A stretch of 64,000 nt of DNA from Marinilabiliaceae bacterium UBA5488 (GCA_002427105.1 DIPM01000027.1:33313-97312); one strand, 5' to 3'; positions 1 to 8,347 are shown, counted from the stretch's first letter. Numbers and translations are program-made. The notes: generated from the letters alone by a model not told the origin.

Positions 1-279
1 AAAGGCTTTAAGGCTGCCTCAGTATCGTGGTTTTCGTCAACTCCGCTTACCTATTTCGACTATACCGGCTCGCCGGAAGGCTCGATGTACGGTCTGGCAA
101 AGGATTATAAAAGTGGTTTCGGGAGTTATTTGCCGGTAACAACCAGGGTGTCTAACTTCTTTATTACGGGTCAGAGTGTGGGAGTGCATGGAGTTATGGG
201 TGTTGCCATGAATTCTATTGTTGCTGCATCCAAGCTGCTGGATATTAACGAGCTGCTTAAAGAGATAGAGGGGAGTTAG
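1..279 (+). CDS. C-terminal part of a phytoene-desaturase/retinol-saturase-like FAD oxidoreductase (5' end outside window)
   Basis: The reading frame is open from base 1 and ends at the TAG at 277-279, so only the last 92 residues are present. The visible part has the hallmarks of the C-terminus of the CrtI/CrtISO/retinol-saturase family of NAD(P)/FAD oxidoreductases: a TPLTYFDYTGSPEGSMYG block and, further on, LPVTTRVSNFFITGQSVG followed by GVMGVAMNS, which in this family closes the FAD pocket and precedes a last helix. Such enzymes desaturate, saturate or isomerise polyene or isoprenoid chains. It leads, in the same direction, into an acyltransferase and CoA-ligase locus, so a lipid or polyene substrate is more likely than a classical carotenoid. 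The N-terminal Rossmann motif cannot be checked. Family assignment is fairly secure; the substrate is unknown. Confidence 0.75.
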   Translation, partial: KGFKAASVSWFSSTPLTYFDYTGSPEGSMYGLAKDYKSGFGSYLPVTTRVSNFFITGQSVGVHGVMGVAMNSIVAASKLLDINELLKEIEGS

Positions 280-298
280 TTATGAGTTATGAGTTTTA
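278..298. repeat. Short heptad repeat (AGTTATG x2, AGTTTTA)
   Basis: Directly behind the stop of the first gene, three consecutive 7-mers begin with AGTT (278-284, 285-291, 292-298). It matches the 7-bp-periodic sequence seen after other genes of the window (20254, 24004, 41844). Confidence 0.55.
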
Positions 299-349
299 GC
301 GGTTTAGCGGGAAGGATTTTTATAGTTTGAAGGTAAAAGGGAAAAATAT

Positions 350-2032
350 ATGCTCAGGTTTTTTAGGGTTTTATTACGGATAGCAATTATAGCAGCTTTG
401 GTGCTGGCTATAGGAGTGCTGATTTTTAAGCTGGCTACAAGACTGGAGGAGCCAACTGTGGAGAATAGCTTTGACTCTGAAGGGCGGAAGAGGAGCATAG
501 CGGAGGACTTTTATGTCTTTGAAGACAGTTGGTTAAAGAAGAACCGGGAAGGTCTTTGGGAGATGTACCTTTCGGGCGATGCCTTTGAAATGGGTTATAA
601 GAACGGTCTTTTAACTGATAGTCTCAATGCCTTGCAAGAACTCTATTTTATTGAAACTATACGTGAAATTATACCTTCCGACCGCTACCTGAATTTCCTG
701 AAGCACTTTCTGGCCTGGTATAATCGCAGCCTCGACCGCTATATCCCCGCGGAATACCGTGAGGAGATTTATGGAGTGTCGCGCTTCGCCTCGGATGATT
801 TCAAAGTTATTGGCGATGGATATGCCAGAGCCCTCAACTATCATGCAGCCCACGATATTGGCCATGCCCTCCAAAATATGAACCTTGTTGCCTGCACTGC
901 TTTTATGGTTAATGACAGCCTTTCGGAAGATGGCAGCATGATCATTGGCCGGAATATGGATTTCTCTATGGGCGATGATTTTGCTTCGAATAAAATCGTT
1001 GTTTTTCAGCGTCCTGACAAGGGTCATAATTTTGCTTATATAAGCTGGGCAGGAATGATTGGTGTTGTCTCCGGGATGAACGACCAGGGACTGGTTGTTA
1101 CTTTAAATGCAGCAAAATCAGATATTCCATTGTCAGCTAAAACGCCCGTGTCTATACTTGCCAGACAGGTATTACAGTATGCTTCTAACATTGACGAGGC
1201 TTATGTCATAATTGAAGCGGCGGAGGTATTTGTGGCTGAGTCGTTTTTGATTGGCTCAGCTCATGATGGCAAAACTGTTGTTATTGAGAAGTCTATTGGA
1301 CGATGCGCTGTTTACGACAGCAATTCAGACCAACTTATTCTGACAAATCATTATCAGAGTGAGGAGCTTGGAAGGCATAAACTTAACCTTGAGGCTATTG
1401 AGGATGGCTCATCGCCCTATCGCTTGCAGCGTACAAAGCAACTGATTGAGCGTCAGGCTAAGCATAACTATGAGTCTGTCGCGGCAATTCTGCGCGACAG
1501 GCGCGGCATGGACAATGCGGATATCGGCATGGGTAATGAGAAAGCTGTCAATCAGTTTATTGCGCATCATTCAGTTATTTTTAAGCCCGAAAAGGGAGAA
1601 ATGTGGGTTTCTGCTAATCCCTATCAGTTAGGGAGTTATTTGTGTTATAATCTTAATGATATTTTTGCGGAGGACTTTGATTTTAGCGGAGTTGTTGATG
1701 ATACAACTCAGACGATAGCTGCCGATCCCTTTCTCTTGTCGGATGATTACAGGGCTTTTGTGAGCTACAAAGAGTGGACTGCTCGTTTTAAGAAGCTTTT
1801 GTGGGACGAATCGCCTGAGGCTATTAAAGCTGAAGACCTTGAACTGTATGAGCGTTTGAATCCAGAATTCTTCTATAGCTATTTTATAATCGGGGAATGT
1901 TGGAGTTTAAAGGGGGACAGCGAAAGGGCACTAAGCTATTACGAAAAGGCCTTAGGCAAGGAAATAGCCCGGCTGAGCGAGCGCCGTATGATAGAAGGAC
2001 GCATAGAAAGTCTTAAGGAGAAGGCTCGGTGA
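350..2032 (+). CDS. C45-family Ntn-hydrolase / acyl-CoA:6-aminopenicillanate acyltransferase-like protein with C-terminal TPR-like tail
   Basis: A 560-residue protein with an N-terminal membrane anchor (about residues 8-28) followed by an exported domain. The sequence VACTAFMV places a candidate N-terminal nucleophile at Cys182, and GRNMDFSM shortly after is the Asn/Asp motif typical of penicillin-V-acylase and C45 autoproteolytic acyltransferases. In this superfamily the precursor cleaves itself before the Cys, which then hydrolyses or forms amide bonds with an acyl group. The last 60 residues (YSYFIIGECWSLKGDSERA) look like one TPR-type helical hairpin. The gene sits between a polyene-type flavoenzyme and a secreted hydrolase, CoA ligase and acyltransferase, pointing to acyl transfer in lipid or pigment synthesis rather than antibiotic breakdown. 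The ATG at 350 is taken because it places the hydrophobic segment at the N-terminus. The substrate is not predictable. Confidence 0.75.
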   Translation: MLRFFRVLLRIAIIAALVLAIGVLIFKLATRLEEPTVENSFDSEGRKRSIAEDFYVFEDSWLKKNREGLWEMYLSGDAFEMGYKNGLLTDSLNALQELYFIETIREIIPSDRYLNFLKHFLAWYNRSLDRYIPAEYREEIYGVSRFASDDFKVIGDGYARALNYHAAHDIGHALQNMNLVACTAFMVNDSLSEDGSMIIGRNMDFSMGDDFASNKIVVFQRPDKGHNFAYISWAGMIGVVSGMNDQGLVVTLNAAKSDIPLSAKTPVSILARQVLQYASNIDEAYVIIEAAEVFVAESFLIGSAHDGKTVVIEKSIGRCAVYDSNSDQLILTNHYQSEELGRHKLNLEAIEDGSSPYRLQRTKQLIERQAKHNYESVAAILRDRRGMDNADIGMGNEKAVNQFIAHHSVIFKPEKGEMWVSANPYQLGSYLCYNLNDIFAEDFDFSGVVDDTTQTIAADPFLLSDDYRAFVSYKEWTARFKKLLWDESPEAIKAEDLELYERLNPEFFYSYFIIGECWSLKGDSERALSYYEKALGKEIARLSERRMIEGRIESLKEKAR

Positions 2033-2097
2033 GTGAGGCTGCTAGTGTTAGACATTAACGATTATGAAAATATATTTTGCCATTAAGACTTTGATTT

Positions 2098-3339
2098 ATG
2101 TGTAAAAGGTTTTTCCTGACTTTTATTGTTCTGATTCTGACGTTTGGCCCTAATGTCGCGGAAGGTCGTAATGAATCGTCACTTCTACCCAAGCCCAAAG
2201 GACAATACGCCATAGGCACTCAAAAATTTTTCCTGACGGATAGTACTCGCAAGGAGAGCTTTATAATCCGCAGGAAGTATCGTGAACTCTATATCAAGAT
2301 GTGGTTTCCGGTTGAAGTGAGCGGAGAGTTGGAGTATGAATACTTCTTGGGTGATTATCCCACCGAGGTGGTTAGTGGCATTTTTAAAGCTGTGGGCCTC
2401 GACAAGGAGCTTGTCAACGAAATTAAATCAACAACTACCAATTCTGTTAAAGGCGGACTTGAACCGCTTGGCAAAGATTTGTTTCCTGTGGTTATTTTTA
2501 ATCCCGGATTCTATTTCGGGATGGCCGATTTTTACACCAGTATGGCCGAGAATCTGGCAAGCCACGGCTTTATCGTTTGCAGTATCAACCACCCTTATGA
2601 GCAGCCTTATGTTGAGCAGAGCGGGAAAAATGCCAAAATGAAGAAGAAGAAAGCGCAGCTGGCATATCTTCAACTCTATCTTATGGAAAACTTCCGTAAG
2701 TTGGAACTTGAAACTGATGAGCAAATTGTTGCCGGCACCCGCCTTTACCTTAAGAAATTATCTCGTTTTGACAAAACTGTAAGAAGATGGACTGCCGACA
2801 ATGAGGCATTTATCGACTATCTGCATTATGTTTGTAATAGTGATTCGGCAAGCGCTTTGTTTAGGCGTATGGATATCAACAATATAGGGCTTATGGGGCA
2901 GTCGATTGGCGGCGCTGTAGCCGGTCAGGTTTGCCTTGATAACCCGGATAGGATAGCTGCCGGGATAAACCTTGATTGTTTTCAGTTTGGTGATATGATT
3001 GATAAGCCGCTGGAAGTGCCTTTTATGCTGATGGAGACTGAGCACTACGAAATTTGGCGCATGGGAAATTCGGTAGTTTATCGCAATGTTGCAGATGATT
3101 TTTATAAGTTTACCATAAAGGGAGCTAAGCACTTTATTTATAGTGATGCTGCCATACTAGACCTGATTGAGCGGGAGGAGCAGATAAAGATGATAGGAGA
3201 TGTTGATGGAGCTGAGGCAAATGCCCTGATTAATTCCTATATACTTGCCTTTTTCTCTAAGTATCTTCAGGGAAATACGGACGATACCCTTTTTGAAGCG
3301 GTTGACAATGAGCAATATAAGTTTTTAAAGATAAAATAA
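2098..3339 (+). CDS. Secreted alpha/beta hydrolase, PAF-acetylhydrolase-like
   Basis: 413 residues with a signal peptide (MCKRFFLTFIVLILTF, cleavage near residue 22). The alpha/beta-hydrolase core shows an oxyanion strand VVIFNPGFYFG, a block ASHGFIVCSINHP, and a nucleophile elbow GLMGQSIGGAVAG with Ser269 as the likely catalytic serine; DCFQFG and a later KGAKHF His supply candidate acid and base. Spacing and the GxSxGG elbow resemble platelet-activating-factor acetylhydrolase-type lipases, which release short or oxidised acyl chains from phospholipids. Its stop overlaps the start of the next gene by one base (TAATG), so translational coupling to the CoA ligase is expected. The natural substrate is unknown; a lipid or ester product of the neighbouring enzymes is a reasonable inference. 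Confidence 0.75.
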   Translation: MCKRFFLTFIVLILTFGPNVAEGRNESSLLPKPKGQYAIGTQKFFLTDSTRKESFIIRRKYRELYIKMWFPVEVSGELEYEYFLGDYPTEVVSGIFKAVGLDKELVNEIKSTTTNSVKGGLEPLGKDLFPVVIFNPGFYFGMADFYTSMAENLASHGFIVCSINHPYEQPYVEQSGKNAKMKKKKAQLAYLQLYLMENFRKLELETDEQIVAGTRLYLKKLSRFDKTVRRWTADNEAFIDYLHYVCNSDSASALFRRMDINNIGLMGQSIGGAVAGQVCLDNPDRIAAGINLDCFQFGDMIDKPLEVPFMLMETEHYEIWRMGNSVVYRNVADDFYKFTIKGAKHFIYSDAAILDLIEREEQIKMIGDVDGAEANALINSYILAFFSKYLQGNTDDTLFEAVDNEQYKFLKIK

Positions 3340-4637
3340 TGCTTACAGAAGTTTCCAAACTAAGTAAAGAGGCAATCAGGGAATACCAGAACTCAAAACT
3401 TCCCGGAATTATGAACTATGTCATGAGCCATTCGGCTTTTTATAGGGACAGGTTTAAAGACATAGACACTTCAAAAATATTGAAGCTTGATGATTTGGTG
3501 CGGCTTCCGGTTACCACCAAGGAGGATTTACAACGCAGAAATATGGATTTCATCTGTGTGGACAAGGAGAAGGTTGTTGATTATCTGACGACCTCCGGAA
3601 CCCTGGGCAGCCCCGTTACCTTTGTTGAGACCGAAAAGGATCTTCAACGGCTGGCCCTCAATGAGCATCTCTCATTTCTTTGTGCTAACACCGGCTCTAA
3701 GGATATTGTCCAACTGATGGTGACCCTCGACCGCAGATTTATGGCGGGTCTGGCCTATTTTCTGGGACTCAGACAGCTGGGTGCAGGTATTGTAAGGGTT
3801 GGGCCGGGCAACCCTGAACTTCAGTTTGATACTATTAGAAGAACAGGCGCCAATAAATTGGTTACTATCCCGTCCTTTTTGCTTAAGTTGATAAGCTATG
3901 CTGAGGAAAACGGTATTGACTATAAGAACTGCGGTATTGAAGCTGCTGTTTGCATCGGCGAGCCTATTCGCGACAAAGATTTGAAGCTTAATAAGCTGGG
4001 CGAGAAAATAAAAAGCAAGTGGGATATTAAGCTCTATAATACTTATGCCTCAACCGAGATGGGGGCTTCCTTTACCGAATGTGGAGAAGGCTGTGGCGGT
4101 CACCTGATTCCTGAAATGATAATTGTGGAGTTTCTTGACGATGACAACAATCCTGTGAAAGAAGGTGAATTAGGCGAAGTTACCATTACCAATATTGGAG
4201 TTGAAGGAATGCCTTTGGTACGCTTTAAGACCGGTGATATGTGCTATCATTATACCGACAGCTGTGCCTGTGGACGCCATTCACTGCGCGTAGGTCCTAT
4301 TATCGGGCGTAAAAATCAGATGATAAAATATAAGGGGACAACCCTTTTCCCGCAGTCTCTTTATGATAATCTGATGGAGATTCCCGGAGTGAAAAACTAT
4401 TTGATAGAGGTTTCTACAAATAATATCGATACCGACGATATTACTGTAAAGATTGGCTGCGAGGATCCGGGACCACAATTTGAGAAGTTTGTCAAAGACC
4501 ACTTCAGGGCAAAATTGCGCGTAGCTCCCACGGTGGTTCTGATGCATCCCTCTGAAGTCGAAAAGCTCCAGTTTGGTGCTATGTCGCGCAAAGCCGTTAC
4601 ATTTATTGATAAAAGAGTTGGCCATGGAGCAGATTAA
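3339..4637 (+). CDS. PaaK-family phenylacetate-CoA ligase-like adenylating enzyme
   Basis: A 432-residue member of the adenylate-forming superfamily, closest in layout to phenylacetate-CoA ligase and coenzyme F390 synthetase. The phosphate-binding loop is TTSGTLGSP (residues 84-92), the A5-type motif is YNTYASTEMG, and VRFKTGDMC then GRKNQMIKYKGTTLFPQ mark the hinge and C-terminal lid. Cysteines and a histidine in CGEGCGGH plus CACGRH resemble the structural zinc site of Bacteroidota PaaK proteins. The enzyme should activate a carboxylic acid, perhaps aromatic, to an AMP ester and CoA thioester. It is translationally coupled upstream (1-base overlap) and overlaps the acyltransferase gene by 14 bases, so acid activation and acyl transfer are probably consecutive steps. 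The exact acid cannot be read from the sequence. Confidence 0.82.
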   Translation: MLTEVSKLSKEAIREYQNSKLPGIMNYVMSHSAFYRDRFKDIDTSKILKLDDLVRLPVTTKEDLQRRNMDFICVDKEKVVDYLTTSGTLGSPVTFVETEKDLQRLALNEHLSFLCANTGSKDIVQLMVTLDRRFMAGLAYFLGLRQLGAGIVRVGPGNPELQFDTIRRTGANKLVTIPSFLLKLISYAEENGIDYKNCGIEAAVCIGEPIRDKDLKLNKLGEKIKSKWDIKLYNTYASTEMGASFTECGEGCGGHLIPEMIIVEFLDDDNNPVKEGELGEVTITNIGVEGMPLVRFKTGDMCYHYTDSCACGRHSLRVGPIIGRKNQMIKYKGTTLFPQSLYDNLMEIPGVKNYLIEVSTNNIDTDDITVKIGCEDPGPQFEKFVKDHFRAKLRVAPTVVLMHPSEVEKLQFGAMSRKAVTFIDKRVGHGAD

Positions 4638-5769
4638 AGAAGGCTTTGATGTTATCCGACCCTACGCGGGCGATGAAGTGCAAGAGGCTGTACAACGCGT
4701 GGTGCTTCATCCACTATTTAAGGGGATGCTTCAGTACCTCTTTGGGGAAAATCGTGTTCATGCGGCCATTGAGGACTTTAAAACCATAGACACCATCGAG
4801 AGTTTCCAAGCTAAGTTTTCCAGTCATGCTGTCAGGCGCGTGGTTGAGAAGACAGCCGACAGCTTCAGCTTTGGAGGTCTTGAGAATCTTGACCCGTCCA
4901 AGGGCTATCTTTTTGTATCCAATCATCGTGATATAGTGCTTGATTCAGCTATTATGCAATGGGTCTTGCTGGACAACGGCCATCGCACTTCGCAGATTAC
5001 CTTTGGCAGTAACCTGATGTCGAGCCAGTTTATTGTAGATTTGGGTAAGCTTAATAAGATGTTCACTCTTTATAGAGGCGGCAGCCGCATTGAGCAATAT
5101 AGAAATGCACTTTTACACTCGGCATATATCCGTCACACTGTTAGCGGTCAGAATGAGTCGGTGTGGATAGCCCAGCGAGATGGGCGCACAAAGGATGGTG
5201 ACGACAAAACTCAGGTTGCTCTTATTAAGATGTTTTCCTTGGGTGATAAGGATGTTTGCCGCTCACTTGAAACTCTAAATATTGTTCCTGTTTCAATTTC
5301 ATACGAGTATGAGCCCTGCGCCATCACCAAAGTTCGTGAGTGTTATACGCGTGCGATGGGAAACACCTATGTTAAACATCCCAACGAAGACTTTGAAAGC
5401 GTGATGAATGGCATTACCGGTAAAAAGGGGCGGGTTCACATGGAGTTCGGGAAGCCGCTTAACGTGTTTTTAAGGGCGCTTAGCGAGTCAGACCTTGACC
5501 AAAACGAGCGTTCCTTGCAGGTTGCGGCTGAGATTGATCGCCAGATTTATTTGAGTTATAAACTGAATGCCTTTAATTATATCGCCTTTGATAGGCTAAA
5601 GGGCAATAGTAATCATTCCGGGACCTTTTATTCCATGGAAGATGTTGAACTGTTTGATGCACACCGGAAGGTTGTTACTGACTCTTTGGAGGGCGATGCG
5701 GATATGCTAAAGGGTATTTTCCTGAAGATGTATGCCTCTCCGCTTGCAAACAAATTATCTGTAGGCTGA
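4624..5769 (+). CDS. LPLAT-type (PlsC-like) acyltransferase
   Basis: 381 residues from the ATG at 4624, preferred over an in-frame upstream start at 4573 because it leaves a short 14-base overlap with the ligase gene and begins the family-like N-terminus MEQIKEGFDVIRPY. The acyltransferase motif is N100-H-R-D-I-V-L-D107; the spacing is HX5D rather than the HX4D of standard PlsC enzymes. A second block, FGSNLMSS...LYRGGSR, corresponds to the acceptor-binding motif, followed by AQRDGRTKDGDDKTQ. The family transfers acyl chains from ACP or CoA to glycerophosphate, amino-acid or other hydroxyl acceptors on the inner membrane face. It is the last gene of the packed locus, followed by strong hairpins. 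Family is secure; the acceptor may not be lysophosphatidate, given the motif spacing and company. Confidence 0.8.
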   Translation: MEQIKEGFDVIRPYAGDEVQEAVQRVVLHPLFKGMLQYLFGENRVHAAIEDFKTIDTIESFQAKFSSHAVRRVVEKTADSFSFGGLENLDPSKGYLFVSNHRDIVLDSAIMQWVLLDNGHRTSQITFGSNLMSSQFIVDLGKLNKMFTLYRGGSRIEQYRNALLHSAYIRHTVSGQNESVWIAQRDGRTKDGDDKTQVALIKMFSLGDKDVCRSLETLNIVPVSISYEYEPCAITKVRECYTRAMGNTYVKHPNEDFESVMNGITGKKGRVHMEFGKPLNVFLRALSESDLDQNERSLQVAAEIDRQIYLSYKLNAFNYIAFDRLKGNSNHSGTFYSMEDVELFDAHRKVVTDSLEGDADMLKGIFLKMYASPLANKLSVG

Positions 5770-5871
5770 ATTTTATTTCCTTAAATTTATAAGCATTTGC
5801 TTGCAAGAAGCCTATGCAAAGGCTGGGAAAGGGTTTGGAAGCTATTTGGAAAACGCATTAAAGTAAGAATT

Positions 5872-5937
5872 AATCCGGATAGCCATGGCTTAGTAGTATG
5901 GCTGCCCGGATTTCCCGGGATTATCCGGCATAATCCC
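5872..5937. terminator. Two tandem hairpins between convergent genes
   Basis: The first hairpin pairs 5872-5886 with 5898-5912 (15 bp, one mismatch and one G-T, 11-nt loop). The second pairs GGGATTAT 5917-5924 perfectly with ATAATCCC 5930-5937 (5-nt loop CCGGC) and abuts the asnB stop. They lie between the converging lipid locus (+) and asnB (-) and probably end transcription from both sides. Neither has a long U tract. Confidence 0.6.
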
Positions 5938-5939
5938 GA

Positions 5940-7526
5940 TTATTCTCCGCTTTTGCCATAGTTGGGAAGTACGCGGGCGCTGGGGTCGCTAACATTGCAA
6001 TTTGCCCACTCTTTATTAGGCATCCAGAAATCCTTAATTATTGCAGCGCGGCCGGGGAAGTGTTCTTCAAAGATATCCCTATACAGTAGCGATTCTTTCG
6101 AGAAAGGACTAGCGTGGCTATATTTCAAGTGAGCCATCTTTAGATCCGAATCGCTGTATAGTGAATCAGCGTAAGCTTTCAGATAGTCAACAACGCTGTG
6201 TCCAACAGCATCCGAAAAGGCGGCCTTTTCGCGATATAAAATCTCCTGAGGCAGATAGTCTCCTTCAAAAGCCTTGCGCAGCAAGTATTTCCCAATGCCT
6301 GTGTAGTTCATCTTCTTATCGGGGGCTACTGACATCACATAGCTTACAAAGTCCAAATCGCCAAAGGGGACCCGCGCTTCGAGTCCATGCGATGATATAC
6401 AACGGTCTGCCCTCAGAACATCATACATATACAACTCTCGCAGTCGCTTCTCCGCCTCCCGCTGAAAGGCTGCCGGCCCAGGTGCAAAGTCGGTGTATTT
6501 GTATCCAAAAATTTCATCACTAATCTCGCCTGTGAGCAGAACCTTTATATCAGTGGTCTCCGAAATATGCTTACATAGTAAATACATTCCTATCGATGCA
6601 CGAATTGTCGTGATATCCCAGCTCTCTATTCTGTAAATCAGAGTGCTTAGTGAATCAAATATATCCTGCTTGCTAAATAGGTATTCTGTGTGCTCTGTTC
6701 CCAGATAATCAGCTACTATGCGTGCATATTTGGTGTCAATCGGGCCGTCTTCTATTCCGACAGCAAAAGTCCTGATGGGTTTGGGGCTCAAACGCGCTGC
6801 AATGGCACATACCAGGCTGGAGTCAAGGCCTCCACTGCATAGATATCCGACAGGAGCATCAGCTTCTGTTCTTTTTTCTACTGCTCTGGTAAAAAGCGTA
6901 TTGATACGCTCGAATATTTTAGTCTGCTCCTCAGACTTATAATGCTCTACTTTTGCAATATCAGTGAATTGTACAAACTTGCCGCCATCATAACAGTATC
7001 CTGGAGGAAAGGGCTTTATGTCCAAACAGCTATTGTGAAGGCTCTTCATTTCGCTGGCGAAGTATATGCTTCCAGCTTTATCAAAGCCATAAAAGAGAGG
7101 ACGAATTCCGATTGGATCGCGTGCCGCGAAATAGCGCTTTTCAATATCGTCGTAAATAACACAAGCAAATTCGGCATCCAAAGCCTTAGCCATTCCAACT
7201 ATTCCTTTGTTCATATAGAGAGGAAGTAATACTTCGCAGTCGCTATGTGACTGGAAGAGGAAGCTTCCTTCGTAATTCTTTCGCAGCTCCCGGAAGTTGT
7301 ATATTTCTCCATTGCATACCATGCTAATATGCTTATAACTAAGAGGCTGATTGCCTGAATCCGACAAATCCATGATTTTCAAACGGTGAAAGCCAATCCA
7401 GCCATTTATCCCGAAATCACTGCTTGTTGTATTGTCGGGACCCCTGTACTTTAATTTGGCAAATTCATCGATAAGGCCCTGTTTCAAATCCTTGTCGCTG
7501 CCGGTATAAACACAAATTCCGCACAT
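5940..7526 (-). CDS. asnB: Asparagine synthetase B, glutamine-hydrolysing
   Basis: 528 residues. The protein starts MCGICVYTG, so Cys2 becomes the N-terminal nucleophile of the class II glutaminase domain (about residues 1-185, with the RGPDNT and GEIYN motifs). The synthetase domain has the PP-loop LCSGGLDSS that binds ATP, followed by a second block around LLTGEISDEIFGY. The enzyme makes asparagine from aspartate, ATP and glutamine-derived ammonia in the cytoplasm. Length fits bacterial AsnB. It is transcribed alone from the promoter at 7574-7603 and ends at a convergent hairpin pair. Together with gltB, gltD and glnN further on, it gives the window a nitrogen-assimilation theme, though it is separated from them by the accessory islet and the ATPase. 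Confidence 0.95.
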   Translation of the reverse strand: MCGICVYTGSDKDLKQGLIDEFAKLKYRGPDNTTSSDFGINGWIGFHRLKIMDLSDSGNQPLSYKHISMVCNGEIYNFRELRKNYEGSFLFQSHSDCEVLLPLYMNKGIVGMAKALDAEFACVIYDDIEKRYFAARDPIGIRPLFYGFDKAGSIYFASEMKSLHNSCLDIKPFPPGYCYDGGKFVQFTDIAKVEHYKSEEQTKIFERINTLFTRAVEKRTEADAPVGYLCSGGLDSSLVCAIAARLSPKPIRTFAVGIEDGPIDTKYARIVADYLGTEHTEYLFSKQDIFDSLSTLIYRIESWDITTIRASIGMYLLCKHISETTDIKVLLTGEISDEIFGYKYTDFAPGPAAFQREAEKRLRELYMYDVLRADRCISSHGLEARVPFGDLDFVSYVMSVAPDKKMNYTGIGKYLLRKAFEGDYLPQEILYREKAAFSDAVGHSVVDYLKAYADSLYSDSDLKMAHLKYSHASPFSKESLLYRDIFEEHFPGRAAIIKDFWMPNKEWANCNVSDPSARVLPNYGKSGE

Positions 7527-7573
7527 AAGAGATGATTTTGATAAAAAATGACAAATAGAAACCTATGACACCA

Positions 7574-7603
7574 CAAAAGTAACAAAATGAAATAAAAAAT
7601 CAA
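7574..7603 (-). promoter_or_regulatory. Bacteroidota-type promoter of asnB
   Basis: Read on the minus strand: TTG (7601-7603), 19 bases, then TACTTTTG (7574-7581), a full match to TAnnTTTG. It lies 48 bases upstream of the asnB start codon, giving a leader of about 40 nt. Confidence 0.75.
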
Positions 7604-7708
7604 GAAAAGAAATAAAATTGTTTCTAAAATAGAGAAAATGCTTTCGGTATAATAATTTAGGTTTGCTTTTTTCGGAGAGTATTAAGCGTTTTTCCACGCA
7701 AAACAGGG

Positions 7709-7729
7709 TACGACTCCGCCGGAGTCGTA
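7709..7729. repeat. Palindromic REP-like element 1
   Basis: Perfect 10-bp arms TACGACTCCG / CGGAGTCGTA around one base. It is one of four GC-rich palindromes with a TCCG/GGA centre clustered in 7709-8498, beside a transposase remnant. It could fold as a hairpin in RNA, but no gene ends just upstream on either strand, so a terminator role is unlikely. Confidence 0.5.
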
Positions 7730-7756
7730 TAGATTATCTTATTCAATTGGCTGTAA

Positions 7757-7948
7757 ACATTTGAATCATCCGGATTCGGTATTCAATGTGACAAAAAGTT
7801 CATTAAAGAAGGACTCAATCCTTCCGGGAAGATATCTGAACAACACGATCATCATCGTAAGTGGTCTTTTCAGGAGGAGTACCGTGCCTTTTTGAAAAAG
7901 TACACCCCAAATCCCAAAGCCCCGGAGGGGCGAAATATAATAATTTGA
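7757..7948 (+). pseudogene. Remnant of an IS200-like/REP-associated tyrosine transposase C-terminus
   Basis: In the frame open from 7757 to the TGA at 7946-7948, residues coded at 7838-7903 read EQHDHHRKWSFQEEYRAFLK followed by KY. This closely resembles the C-terminal block of Y1 (IS200/RAYT) transposases, where a helix ending in an N/GQ-E-HH-(R/K)K stretch precedes (F/W)QEEY...L(K/E)KY. There is no start codon, no HUH motif and no catalytic Tyr, and the frame is closed by a stop just upstream (7754), so only a fragment of about 60 codons survives. The frame then runs through palindrome 2. RAYT transposases mobilise REP palindromes in other bacteria, which fits the surrounding palindromes. 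The call rests on recognising one short block by eye. Confidence 0.6.
7919..7931. repeat. Palindromic REP-like element 2
   Basis: Arms GCCCC / GGGGC around GGA, followed by GAAATA. It lies at the 3' end of the transposase remnant, where RAYT genes are typically flanked by their REP elements. Confidence 0.45.
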
Positions 7949-8101
7949 AGGAACACTCGGTATAGCTGTATAGACGTAGTTACCTAACACACATCCTTGC
8001 ACACAAAACTACGCCTAGCAACGGAAATATCATCCTTTACAATAGAAAACGATATGATCAATTTTATCCTTAACTTTCTAAAGGATAAATACTTTGTAAT
8101 T

Positions 8102-8347
8102 ATGAATGCTGCAGAAATAAACCTGGATTTGTTCAGAAAGATAGATAAGCTGAAGGAGTCTGAGCTTGAAAAAATGCATAATATGTTCGTAGCGTTATTA
8201 AATTCCAGTTCGTCTTATAAGTTATCTAAAGATGAAAAAGCGGCTATTGATGAAGCTTTAGAAGCAAGCAAGCGAGGGAAAGCTTATACCCATGAACAAG
8301 TAATGGAAGAAGCCAGAAGCAAATATCCAAACTTGGATTTTAAATAA
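8102..8347 (+). CDS. Small antitoxin-like protein without a partner toxin
   Basis: 81 residues from the ATG at 8102. An in-frame start at 7997 exists, but the added 35 residues are low-complexity and lie over a possible promoter (TACTTTG just before the ATG), so the shorter form is preferred. The N-terminal half is a charged helical region (IDKLKESELEKMHNMF); the C-terminal half, LSKDEKAAIDEAL then AYTHEQVMEEARSKYP, has the 'IDEALxxxxxGKxxTHEExM' pattern of antitoxins encoded upstream of RelE/ParE-type toxins in Bacteroidota. Normally a toxin frame overlaps or follows within a few bases; here none is found in 8348-8715 on either strand. It is probably a solitary or left-over antitoxin. Its place between REP-like palindromes supports transfer or decay. 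Confidence 0.55.
   Translation: MNAAEINLDLFRKIDKLKESELEKMHNMFVALLNSSSSYKLSKDEKAAIDEALEASKRGKAYTHEQVMEEARSKYPNLDFK

Noticed and set aside
7766..8002. 78-codon frame on the minus strand in the spacer after asnB
   Set aside because: No family resemblance; it is the antisense of the transposase remnant and of palindrome 2, and has no promoter or ribosome site.
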